DNA of 64,000 bases from Zopfochytrium polystomum. Its lineage: Eukaryota; Chytridiomycota; Chytridiomycetes; Chytridiales; Chytridiaceae. The stretch's first letter is position 1. Each line of letters opens with the position of its first letter. The notes below the pieces were generated by a model that saw nothing but the letters and a program-made list of their open reading frames with translations, did not search any database and was not told the DNA's origin. Below, piece after piece: positions 29,571 to 40,265 of this stretch. The stretch lies in contig JAIVFJ010000017.1 in assembly GCA_025765615.1 (NCBI GenBank), positions 480,370-544,369 on the forward strand, read 5' to 3'. The translations under genes were made by a program, and so were the position numbers.

Positions 29571-32453
29571 ATGTCCGACGGCCACCCCGCCGCCAACGAC
29601 GACGACGACAGAGCAGCCGCCGGCATCGTCGCTGCTGCGACTCTTCAGCCAGCCGGCGGTGGCGCTTCCAATCCCCTCCCGACCATGACGGACGGCGGCC
29701 TTTCCAGCCCTGCCGACCCTCCTGCAAAAGCAGCATCCTCTTCCAACAAGAACGGCCCGGCACGCAGATGGTCTGATCCTTCTTGTTTTTCTAACGCTGG
29801 CGAAAAATCAATCTCTCCAACCTTATCAATCCCAGGTCCTGCGAGACATGCCGGAAGCGCAAGATCAGATGCGACGGTATCAGGCCGACGTGCGGCTTTT
29901 GCGTTCGGAAAAAGATCCTTCCTTGCGTGTTCGTAGGAACAAAGGATCGTGCGGACGTGGATCTGGCGAGGCAGTTTGAGGCCGAGCGGCTTCGACGGCG
30001 ACTTATCAAGCAGATTCTCGCGGCCCCCGCCGTCCCGGCGCGGACTGTCAAGAAGAACAAGTCGACACCCCTCATCAGCGGCCCCATTTGTGATACTGCA
30101 AAGCCCCCAATGTCCGCTTCAGGGGGCTCGGACGCTCAATGTGGAAGTCCAAATTCATCATTCCTCGGCCTGGCAAGCCTGATTTTCAACGGCGATGGAC
30201 TGTCGGACAGTCTGACCTCCGCTTCACTGCAGAGCCAAACGCCACCTTCATTTTCACCAAGAACCCAGACATCCGGATTTTCCGCCTATAAAACTGCTGC
30301 TTCCAGCTCCATACCGATCACTCCAGTATCGAAACTGGGAACACATTCAAATGCGGCAGAGTGGGACGATCCGGCGTTTAGGCGTCCAGGCTCAGCTCCC
30401 GGCGAGCAGTTCGCTCTGGCAGTGATGTTCTTCAAATTTCCTTCGATTGTTGTCGCGTTTGTTCATCGAAGGACGATCTTGAAAAACTTTCGAACAATCT
30501 CGCCGTTGTTGAGGTGCAGTTGAAAATTCGAGGTCTTTCTTTTGCCAACGCCGCTCTCTCTTTGTACCTGTAGGATGGCTATTTGCGCAGCAGGTGCCCA
30601 CGAGTCGTGGACCAGCTCCACAAGTGAAGAAGTCGCGCAGTATTACTACGACCGTGCCTGTAGTATGACTGGAGTCATTTTTGAGAACCCGTCCATTGAA
30701 GCTTTCCAAAGCTTGCTGATTCTTGTCAGTATTGGGACAGGTATGAACCGCTGCTTGAAACGTTCTCACTTGTAGCAGACTTCTGAACACTTGCAAATAA
30801 GGCATCGGACAGCGTTCAATGTGGGCTGATAAACTTCGCATGGCCGTGTCAATGGTGAGCCAACAATCGTATTTGAGCCCACTGATTTGTGCGACGCAGG
30901 TCTTCGCATTGAACTTGAATCTCGACCCTGACACTGTTCCGATGGGGCTATTATGCAACAGCTCTTGGGTTGAAAAAGAAACAAGAAGGAGATGTTGGTG
31001 GGTTTGCTATCTGATTGAGACAAGTAGGTTGTTTTGCTCTTTTCGATTCAACGACTAATTCTGCATATCTCCAGCTTTGGCCGCAATCTTTTTCCAACCC
31101 CCTCTACTGACCAGAAATGACTCAACAGTTCAACCAATGTGCAGCGACGACCTATGGTTCAGCTCCGTCGATCCGATTAAGCTCGAGCATCTATACAACC
31201 AGGATCGCCGGCCCGAGAAGAATTTGTTGACCTTTCGAACCCAGTTGGCTGACATTAGCAACCATATTTACACTGTTTCAACTCCCGAGCCACTGAAATC
31301 GATGGATTGGAATGCAATATCTGCAGCGGAGCGTCGACTGGAACAAGAACTTGCAAACCACTGGAGGAGTGTCCCAGCTGAATTTAAGATGGAACTTACA
31401 GAAGACTGGCTCCTGGAAACAATAGACAGAGACTTTTATTTATTTGACGGCGTTATCAGCCATTTTCTGGCATTTCATGGCGCTCGGAGTCACTTGATGC
31501 GCCGGCGAGGATTACTCTACTTGCAGGAAGTTTCTGCGTCCCTTGTTGGTTCGGGTATCCCACCAGATAAAGTCAACCGCGTTGCTTTGCAAAAGGGCTT
31601 GTCTTCGGCGATAGCGATAGCCAAACTTTTGGCGCTGCTGATGAACACGCCCGGAGCCGTTCAACGCTTTCCAAAGCACAGCATATCCACGGGTTTGCGG
31701 GGTTGCACGATTTTGTTGATGGCAGAGGGCCTCGTTCCGGCCTTCACTGTGACTGACAGCCCCACTGAGAGTCCCATAATTGGGGATATAGCCAATGCTG
31801 ACATCAATCCCGTCGACATACCAAAGCACATCGATACGTACGTCGCTTTTCTTCACGCCATGTCAGACCGAAGCAAGATGGCGAACAGCCTGGCCGACAT
31901 GATTGAGAAAATGCGCTCTTCGGATTGGAATGTTGTTGAAGCGCTTTGCACGGAACCTAGCAAAATTCACTCGGTAGACGTGACTGTCGACGGCTTGGAC
32001 CAGGATCCGACATTCACGGGTGTGTGGCCGCGTCGCGTGAAGGCCCTTTCACTAATGATCCGAGATTGTCTCCTTGGAATCCGCACTGCGCGTGATGTGA
32101 GTAACCGAATGAGTCCTTTGGGTGCTCCAAGCTTCACTGCCAACGGTGGGACCGATGGCGAAACACGAGGACACGAGCTCCCATGTAGGCCTCTGTTAGC
32201 CTCCAGCAGCTGCGGCGGCGCGCCGTTGCTATCCTGCCCACCTTTCCCAGTTTACGAGAGTGGCACGCTACTTTCACCATCACTTGTATTCCTCAGAGCT
32301 GCTTTCCAAGGAGGGGAGGGCGACGGTGGCGGTACAAACGGAGACGCCGCTTGGCTCGAGAACGAGCCTCCTCTCGCAGACAATCCGGACGACGGAGACG
32401 ATGCGATGGTGTTGCTGGACTGGCTTTTCGCAACTGACCCGAATGGCGGTTGA
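29571..32453 (+). CDS. Zn2Cys6 transcription factor 1 (fungal_trans family)
   Basis: Nuclear DNA-binding regulator. ATG 29571; the first exon of about 66 codons ends at ARRW, whose Trp codon is split by an intron (donor GTCTGATC, acceptor CCCAG near 29835). The next exon has the zinc cluster: Cys spaced 2-6-6-2-7, with CRKRKIRCDG in the middle (about 29840-29930), then a basic linker. Further introns fall near 30513-30573, 30740-30800, 30853-30898 and 31020-31074. The central fungal-specific regulatory domain has NLNLDPDTVP and KETRRRCWWVCYLIE. The C-terminus ends in a short acidic-hydrophobic motif, DDAMVLLDWLF (about 32397-32430), likely an activation domain. It is a tandem paralogue of the next gene. 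Targets unknown. Confidence 0.85.
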
Positions 32454-32588
32454 ACTTTTTTCTTCCTTTGTTTTATTACTGTAATAAAGCATACATCTAT
32501 TAATATCCCATATTGGAAACAAGCCGCCAACCCAAAACGCTGTGCACTTTGTCTTCAGGACCCACCGACTGCTCGAAACGGTCTCCCC

Positions 32589-35307
32589 ATGGATGGTGAT
32601 GGGTATAGCAACCTTGGAATCCCACCCAGCGTAGCAGGCGATGTTCGACCTGAGGCCGTTGGCGCTACTGGTATCCGACAGACTTCCAACGGCACCGGCT
32701 CGTTCCCTTTCCCGATAGCGTCACTGCACGATCTGGCGACGATCAACACGGCGTTAGGCATCGCTCGGAGATGGTAAAAAAACTTGGTAGCCTTTTTCGA
32801 CCACTCCTGAAGAGTCACCGAAAAACGTAGGTCCTGCGAGACCTGCCGGAAGCGCAAGATCCGCTGCGACGGCGTCCGCCCGTCCTGCGGCTTTTGCGTT
32901 CGGAAAAAGATAGTTCCGTGCATCTACGTCGGTACAAAGGATCGTGCGGACATTGATCTTGCTCGTCAGTTTGAAGCGGAGCGCCGGAGACGGAGGACTG
33001 TTAAGCCGGATCCGCCTGGGAAACCGGCAAAGAAGAGCAAGTCGACAGTCCAACATGGGTCGTGGTCGGTCGGCCACGCGGTTGAGGGCAACTCTTGGAT
33101 CGAACCAGCCGAAGCTCGGTGCACCTCTAGTTATGCCGAAACGCAGCTCTCGGGCCCAGCCGATTCCAGCCGTCAGCCATACTCGAGCTCTGCCGCTTAC
33201 TTTGACTCCCCCACCTTCTCAGCAACGCCTGGACCGCAGTTGCCACCGCTTCACACGAACTGGAACGATCCTGCATACCGTCGACCCGGCTCCGAACCCG
33301 ACGAACATTACGCCCTTATCACACAGTTTTTTAAATTCCCGACACTGGGTGCATCACACGTGCACAAAAGGTCCTTGCTGATGAGCTTCGATTACATCAG
33401 CCCATTGTTTAGGCATGCATTATTTTGAAGTTCCCCAATTAAGACGGAATTCTGATCCAAGTGTATTAGGCTGGCACTGTGTGCATGCGGGGCCTTGATA
33501 GCGAGAGCTAGCTCCATCAGCAAAGACGTTGTACAATGGTACTACGATCAAGCATGTGCCTTGGCCAAATCCGCCATGCAAAACGTTTCATTGGAGACTT
33601 TTCAGGCGCTACTTCTTCTGATCCAAGTTGCTAATGGTAATGTGCAGGTTTGGTTTTTAATTGTGTATCCTAATCATTTGCTTCGCAAGGACACTGCCAG
33701 CGGTCCGCGTGGTCAGCAACTCTTCGTGACGCAGTACAAATGGTATTGCTGTGAAGAATTGCGCAAATAACCCAACTTCTTACCCACTTTGTTCGAAGGC
33801 CGTCTCGTTGAACCTTAACGTTGATCCTGACCTCCTCCCTAGAGGGGCACTAATCGAAGGAAGCTGGTTGGAAAAGGAGACTAGACGAAGGTGCTGGTGG
33901 GCCTGCTACCTGATAGAGAGAAGTACGAATGAAATGCGTCAAATGACTCCAGTATTAACTGGTTCGTGCCTTTCACTAGACTTGGCGTGCACGTTTTTCC
34001 AGACACCTGTGCTCAGTAGAGATGTTTGTTCAGTGAAGCCGATCTGTCCCGATAATATTTGGACAAGCCCAAAGACACCTTCGGAACTGGAAGTCCTCTA
34101 CAACTTATCTGCAGATCCTCGTTCGAACACGTTGAACTTTCTGATCCGAATAACAGACATATACGGTGACATTGTACAGGCCTCAATACCAGAGCCACTA
34201 GAAACCATGGACTTGTCCGCTGTTTCGATGAGGGAAGAACGTTTGGGACAAGAGTTGGAAGATTTCAAGAACGCGCTACCCGAGAGCAGTGTCTTGCAAC
34301 TTGACCGCCAGTGGATGTACGAGACTATGGAGACTGATTTGTTTCACTTCAATGGAGTGGTGGGCTGTTATCTTCTCTATCAAGGAGGTCGTTGTCTATT
34401 GATGCGGAGGCGAGCCCTGCTGTACTTGCGAGAAATGTCTGCAGCTTTGGAGGGATCCAGACTTGTTCCCGACGAGGCAAACCGAGTAGCGCTACAAAAA
34501 GCGCTTTCGTCTGCGGTTTCGATGGCGCGATTTATCGCCGCGCTACTGAAGTGGCCCGGAGCAGTGCAGCGCATCCCCAACATCTTGATCCCGCCCATTG
34601 TTCAAGGTTCCATGACCCTTGTCATGACTGATGGCTTGATTGCCCCTTTCACTCGAAGTCCCGACTTTGGAGAAATGTCAGTGAGTCTCAATCCAGGCGA
34701 GATCCCGCAGCACCTTGAGAACTACCTCACACTCCTTCGCGGCATCAGCAGCAGGTATAAAACCGTCACAAATATGGGATGTTTGTTGGAAAAGTTCCGC
34801 TCGTCTGACTGGCAGGGCCTTGAGACACATTTCCAATCAGACAATCTGATGAAACTGGATAGGCTTGGGCAAACACTCGGAACGGATGCGGCGGCGGCAG
34901 GCGTCTGGCAACGACGCGTGTCGATCTTGTCGGATGTCATACGAGACTTCCTTTCAAGCGTCCGAACGGCTCGTGAAGTCAGCAAGCGTTTGTCTCCGCT
35001 GTCCGTGAGCGAGCTCCAAGTCGGTGATGGCTCCACTCCACCTCACCCAAGGCAGCTCTTTCAGCCGGTACCGAGCTGGGCCGATATGCCTGGGATGTGT
35101 CAGCCGCACCGGCTCAAAACCCAGCAATTCGTGGTCCCAAACGGTTTCGTGCCCGACCGTGACGGCGACTACCCCTCGGTGACTGCGACAGACACCTCTG
35201 GTCAGTGGTACGAAACAGAGCCTCCTCTTGCGGACAACCCCGACGATGGCGACGATGCCATGTTACTTTTGGACTGGCTGTTTTCATCGGACCCGCTTCC
35301 GTCGTAA
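32589..35307 (+). CDS. Zn2Cys6 transcription factor 2, tandem paralogue
   Basis: Starts 135 bp after the previous gene, same strand and same architecture. ATG 32589, first exon ends GIARRW with the Trp codon split by an intron at the homologous place (32774-32830). The zinc cluster has the same Cys spacing, with CRKRKIRCDGVRP, and the same GTKDRAD linker. The regulatory domain contains NLNVDPDLLP and KETRRRCWWACYLIE, with an intron after LIER whose retention would also stay open. It ends DDAMLLLDWLF close to the stop, the same as its neighbour. N- and C-terminal spacer sequences have diverged strongly while the cluster, the WW region and the tail are conserved, so both copies probably stay functional. 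Confidence 0.85.
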
Positions 35308-35335
35308 ATTTTGTTTCGGGAGTTGGGGTGCTTGT

Positions 35336-35373
<38 letters not shown>

Positions 35374-35859
35374 CTTTTTCTTTCCACTTTCACGATATAA
35401 GGACTTCCCTTACCACTATGGCGTGCTTGTATATATCACTGAATTCCAATTTAAAAAAAGCTTTCCTTGTCACGGAGCGGAGTTTCAAAAGTAAGAAAGG
35501 ATTGAAATCGAAAGAAGACCAGGTGAGCCGAGTTGATGCCCCCCTCACTCCTCCCCTCACTCCTCTCCCCACGGCCCTCCCTACCCATCTCGGTGGTGCC
35601 GCTACCAACCAGCGCTCCATCGATTGTACCTCGAGTGACTGCTGTGGCGCAGATAGAGAATCACGCCTGTGAAAATGCAGCGATGAGGACGCGCTCCACA
35701 ACGTGGAGGCGTGCCGGTCGCGAGACGGTTGAACGCCAAATACAGTTAATCCCAGTCGTGCGGTGCTTTTTCGAAGGATCGAAAGAGAATGGTCGCGCCA
35801 GCATAGTTGCTGAACCCTCTTTTTATTTCCATACTTCCATCTAGAGAGACAGTTCGCAA
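35308..35859. other. Spacer with poly-T tract
   Basis: A run of about 34 T at 35340-35373 directly follows the second transcription factor. The remainder is probably 3' UTR and the promoter of the next gene. No other gene is supported. Confidence 0.5.
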
Positions 35860-38253
35860 ATGCAAAACGCCTCGCACATACCACCCACATACGCTTACGC
35901 GGCGCAACCCCGACGAGTGCCACTGAGCGAAAGTTCTCAACCAACCGGACAAAGAACTTTTCCCGGTCATCAATACGCTCCCGCTTGCGGAAGGGAAAAC
36001 GTGCCGTACTCATTTGAACCGCCTCAGATCGATCTCGTTTTGAGTAGCCTAGTAATAAAGCTGGACAGCCTGCAAAATGAAGCCTGGCAACAGCGCCACC
36101 AAGTGCTGCCACAGCTCGCGCATCTGCGAGACCAAATGGATTCGCAGTCCAGGGAACTCGCGCGGCTGCGAGAGGATAACAAATCCCTCGCCGCTTTGGT
36201 TCAAAGTCTCGCGGAGGTGGTTCGGAATGGATTTTCGGAGATCCGAGAGAGGAGCAACGCCCACGGTTTCCCAGCCGCTATCAACAGTTCAACGGAACGG
36301 CGCCCTTGCTCTTCTACCTCAACATTCAGCAATGACGTGATTTCGGCTCATAGACAAGTCGTTTCAGTCGTGCAATCCGCCACTGAATGCTCTTCGAACG
36401 CAGCGTCGACTGCAGAACAAGCCACGGCGTTGCTGACGAACGTTCCTGAATCCGGACCGCCAGGAGAGCGAGCCTGCCGCGGACTGAATAAGGATGTTCC
36501 AGCAGCCCCATTAATTTCCAATGAGCTTACCAAAGGGGCCAGTTCGACCATTGCAGCGAACAGTGGAAGCGACCAAGTTGCCGCAAAAGAATCAAACAGC
36601 TACCGGCTATTTAATTGGAACTCACAGGAACCGCGAAAGTACAACTGGCCGACGTTTCAGCTTCAAGAGCTGACCGGCTCGGAAGAAGAACTCGCAAAGA
36701 TCTTGGAGACGCCTCCGCACCAGCGGCGATTGCTTGCTCGAAAGAAACCGGAAGTTGAGGAAAATGGCCCTGTCGAGATATTCGTTTCGCCGCAGTCGAA
36801 GCAAGCCGCGGTCAGGGCAGCGGACTCTATGCAAATGAATGTTGAAGTCAACAAGGTCGACGGGTTCCCATTTGCTGACCCTGCAATCATTCCTCCCTCG
36901 TCCGCTCCGTGTCCTACACTGGTCGACACGTCTTCAGCTTTCACGCCGGCTCCGAGGAAGCCTGCAAATAACATTCAACCGCTAGAGTCCAGGGTCTCAA
37001 CACATGCCTTATCCACCGCAGCAGAACCCGCGCCGCAAAGCAGCTCACAGAAAGCTGGACCCTCGTCCCTATCGACTTTGGCGGTTAATCTTTCCGCTAC
37101 TCGCGACGCTCCTGCTGAGTCGGTTGAATCTGGGGACAATTCGCTGCCCAGCAAAGGAAAGAATCCCGCCGTGCCTTCATTGACTGCAGAAGCAATGCCC
37201 GCCGCCTCGCACGCAAGCGACAGCGGCGTCCGCGTTGAAGGCACGGAGAGCGCTAAAAGCGAGGCACAAGAAATCGCGGAACTCTTTGCTAGTTTGCGAA
37301 GGAAGTCGATCCTGTATCTCGTTGATCCCAAGGAGCCGCCCCTAGAGTGGAATAATGTCTGGATATTCCTTCGAGGCTGTTTCACTCAAGAACACGTAAA
37401 GAAGCACGGCGGGCAATTCAAGGGGGAGAGCGAGTACCTCCAGAGGAGAACACTGTGCAAAGTTCAAATTGGAAAGTTCCGCTGGAACTCTGCTATCACG
37501 CCTTTCGACCCGGACGCGATTGCAAAATATGCACCATCGTTCGCGAAGTCAAAGGTTTCCAACCCAAGCGTGGCCGTGGATCTCGCGCCGTCACGTTCAG
37601 AACATGAAACGCACACGTCGAGTTCTGTTCCCTCCGAGCCTCCTGCGAAGAAGACAGATCAAACCAACCCACCAACCCCTTCTAGCGCCGCACCCGTCCA
37701 CAAATGGGTCCCGATTTACTGGATAAGAGCGCTAGACCACGAAGGCAACCTCTTTTTTGAACACGCAATCACCGACAAAACCTTTGTGGACGCTCTTGCG
37801 GACGACTGCCTTGAGAAGCAATTTAACATGGATACTCAAGGCGGCCACGGCGGCCGCACAGATATGCCTCTGCACTTTTGGCGGGAAGACGGCGTGTGCC
37901 CAGAGTCCAGGCTGGACGAGTGCTGCCGCGCACTTAAACTCGATTTTGACAGGTCGCGGTTCAAGGAGAAACCCGAGGACTGGAAGGACATCCAGTTTAG
38001 CGAGGACGGCAAGCCGACCATCCTCAGCTTGCGCAAGCTGGAGGGCGCCGTATTTCGCTATCACTTTGTAGGCGAGGAACAGCGCGTCACAGATATCTAC
38101 CAAACAATTAAAAAAGCGCGGGCGCACTATTTGAGGAGCTATCCTGTCGGGCACCCTGCGCGCCCGGGCGCGCCAGAAACACCAAAGAGGAAAGCGGATG
38201 AGGCTTTCTTGGACAGTGGTCGTGCGAAGATTGCAAGGGTTGAGCAGCCTTGA
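35860..38253 (+). CDS. 797-residue orphan protein, probably nuclear
   Basis: Uninterrupted single-exon ORF from ATG 35860. I do not recognise the family. Residues about 60-145 form a likely coiled coil (heptad pattern, LRDQMDSQSRELARLREDN). Residues 150-430 are Ser/Ala/Pro-rich and probably disordered. A compact region at about 475-545 has LYLVDPKEPPLEWNNVW, and a second globular region at about 610-765 has IYWIRALDHEGNLFFEHAI, FWREDGVCPESRLDECC and a long helix ending in IYQTIKKARAHYLRSYP. The tail has a bipartite nuclear-signal-like stretch, PKRKADEAFLDSGRAKIAR. It has no transposon terminal repeats and normal codon use, so I treat it as a host gene. Confidence 0.75.
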   Translation: MQNASHIPPTYAYAAQPRRVPLSESSQPTGQRTFPGHQYAPACGRENVPYSFEPPQIDLVLSSLVIKLDSLQNEAWQQRHQVLPQLAHLRDQMDSQSRELARLREDNKSLAALVQSLAEVVRNGFSEIRERSNAHGFPAAINSSTERRPCSSTSTFSNDVISAHRQVVSVVQSATECSSNAASTAEQATALLTNVPESGPPGERACRGLNKDVPAAPLISNELTKGASSTIAANSGSDQVAAKESNSYRLFNWNSQEPRKYNWPTFQLQELTGSEEELAKILETPPHQRRLLARKKPEVEENGPVEIFVSPQSKQAAVRAADSMQMNVEVNKVDGFPFADPAIIPPSSAPCPTLVDTSSAFTPAPRKPANNIQPLESRVSTHALSTAAEPAPQSSSQKAGPSSLSTLAVNLSATRDAPAESVESGDNSLPSKGKNPAVPSLTAEAMPAASHASDSGVRVEGTESAKSEAQEIAELFASLRRKSILYLVDPKEPPLEWNNVWIFLRGCFTQEHVKKHGGQFKGESEYLQRRTLCKVQIGKFRWNSAITPFDPDAIAKYAPSFAKSKVSNPSVAVDLAPSRSEHETHTSSSVPSEPPAKKTDQTNPPTPSSAAPVHKWVPIYWIRALDHEGNLFFEHAITDKTFVDALADDCLEKQFNMDTQGGHGGRTDMPLHFWREDGVCPESRLDECCRALKLDFDRSRFKEKPEDWKDIQFSEDGKPTILSLRKLEGAVFRYHFVGEEQRVTDIYQTIKKARAHYLRSYPVGHPARPGAPETPKRKADEAFLDSGRAKIARVEQP

Positions 38254-38849
38254 TGTCTACGCGACATATGCCCTTTCGTCTTTGTGCGCACTTGGCGAAT
38301 TCTGCTTTGTGCCTTAGTTGATTTCTTGCTTGTGTGTTTGATTCGTGTTATTAGGCTTGCAGTATGTTTTTATATTTTGTTTACGTGTTTTTATGATCGT
38401 CATTGTGAAGTGAAGGCTTGTAGAAGGTTTTTACATTTGTTTACGCGTTATTATGATCCCTGTTGTGAAGTGAAGGTGGGGTTTCCCTCCGGTGCTGTCA
38501 AATATTGAGCTTACTGTAATACAACAACAATCTCAGCCATGTATTCTTCGACCTCGCTTACGCAAGGACTTGCCGTGATTGCCGGAGGTCTTTTTGTGGG
38601 AAGAGCCAAAGAACTGCGCGGCAACAACGATTCCTTTTATTACTCTAGGTTCGTGTAGGAATCTGAGACCAGGCAAACAGTCGTTACCAGAGACGGCAAC
38701 TGCAAGACAATCAGTCGTGGTAGGAGAGAGTTCAGACAATAGGAAGTTGTGATAAGAGAAGGGGGATCCCCCCTCATCCACCAAGCATAGTTTTTCAAAC
38801 ATTCTGAAGAAAAGAAAAGGATTGCACCCGAGCGAGAACCGCCCAAGCT
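38254..38849. other. Convergent intergenic spacer
   Basis: Lies between two convergent genes. The sequence TTTTTAT..TTTGTTTACG occurs twice (around 38365-38395 and 38425-38450) as an imperfect direct repeat including TTATGATC. No gene seen. Confidence 0.45.
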
Positions 38850-39859
38850 CTAGTATCTGGCCTCTCGCGGCCAGTGCGGTAAGTCGTCGAGGCCCTCAGC
38901 AAACACCACCATCATGCCCATGACCATGTGCGAGGGAATGTGGCAGTGGAACGGCCACACGCCCGGGTTGTCCGCCACGAAGCGGATCCGCTTCCATCCG
39001 CACGGCGCGGCCGCCGCGAGCGCGGTCTGGAAGTACGCGCCCCCGTACGGGTATACGGCCACCACGTCTCGGTAGACAGGGTTCTCCGGGAGCGTCGCGG
39101 ACGTCGAGTTGGCGTCGTAATAGCCCGGGCCGCCTCCGAGGTCCCAGAAGGAGTGGCCTGAGGTGGGTTGATTGAGCGGTTATAGTGAGCAGAGAATGGA
39201 TGTATACAGGCAGCAGCAAGCCAAGCCTCCTCTCACTCACCATGCAAGTGCCACGGATGAATCTCACACACGCCGCTCGGCCCGGCCAGGTTCTGCACAA
39301 TCACGTCGACCACGCCGTTGGACGGCAGCGTGATGACCGCGGTCTCGCGCGGCAGCGCCGCCAGCGTCTTGGAGTACGCCGACTCGAGCAGCGAGACGTC
39401 CCTCGGCAGCGCGTAGCTCACGTTGTTCATCGCCCACCGGAGGAACCCGTCCGCCGTGCGCAGCTGCCGCGCCTCGAGCACCGGCGTCAGGTTGGCCGGC
39501 CCGCGCGCCATCACTCGCTTACGGAGCGTCGGGTGGGCCGTCAGGTTCTGGCCCCACTCGAGCGCCTCGGGCGGCCCGCGCACCAGCGTCGCGGGCGCCG
39601 GCGCGGGGACGGTGGCGGGCGTCGCGGCGCCGCTGTACCGCAGGATCGACAGCCCGTTGCTGGGACCCGATGCGCGCCACCGCACCGACGCCGTCATCCA
39701 GTAGTCGCCGACGGGCTGGTCCGTCTTGACCAGGACCGAGAAGCGCATCCCCGGCGCGACCTCGAGGTGCGAGACGACGGTCGGCGCGACGTACGTTCCG
39801 TCGACTTCGATGAGCGTCAGCGTGTGCTTTGGCAGGACGAACGAAAGGTATCCGAGCGC
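38850..39859 (-). pseudogene. 5'-truncated multicopper oxidase
   Basis: Laccase/ferroxidase-type cupredoxin protein. Present: cupredoxin domain 2 (LTLIEVDGTYVAPT, then the MRFSVLVKTDQP stretch) and domain 3 with the copper motifs HPWHLHG (about 39242-39262) and HCHIPSHMVMGM (about 38908-38943), the trinuclear and type-1 copper ligands. An intron of about 80 nt splits HLHG from HSFWDLGG. Domain 1, which should bring HWHG and HSH, is absent: upstream of the acceptor at 39860 only about 400 bp remain before the next gene and they contain no such motif. Without domain 1 the type-2/3 copper centre cannot form, so this is probably a fragment. The frame itself is otherwise intact. Confidence 0.7.
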
Positions 39860-40265
39860 CTGTATTCTTCGCTGCCGCGGCTTTAGCCCCCTTCGATATC
39901 GTGTATAAGCCTCTTTGAGTGATTCCCACCTGGCCATCCTCACCGCTCCCTCTCGAATATAAAACTGAATGCCCAACCAAAAACAAACCTATTCTTTTTT
40001 TTTTCATTTTTTTTTTTTCAGTGCCACAGACAAAGGCTCGCGTTTGACTCTGGAGTCGCGAAAGCACTCTGGATATCTAGGCTTACGTGAGCTTCTGGTG
40101 GCACATTTGTTAACCTGCATGTGATCAAGCCACAACACCACTTGAAGTGCTTTCGCAAAGCAAGTATCCAAAAAATAGACTGCATGTATTTTGCTGGACC
40201 TTTCGGACAAAAGTGTCCACTAAAAATCAAACCACCCCCTTTCCCCCCCAACCAACAGGTCCGCA
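39860..40265. other. Spacer with A-rich/T-rich tract
   Basis: Where the missing oxidase domain 1 should lie. T-rich near 39994-40018; no gene or copper motif found. Confidence 0.5.

Noticed and set aside
32774..33000. Separate third transcription-factor fragment
   Set aside because: The second zinc cluster joins in frame to the ATG exon at 32589 through the same intron position as in the first gene, so it is one gene.
35390..36112. 240-codon minus-strand ORF
   Set aside because: Overlaps the start of the 797-residue gene antisense and runs through spacer; no recognisable domain.
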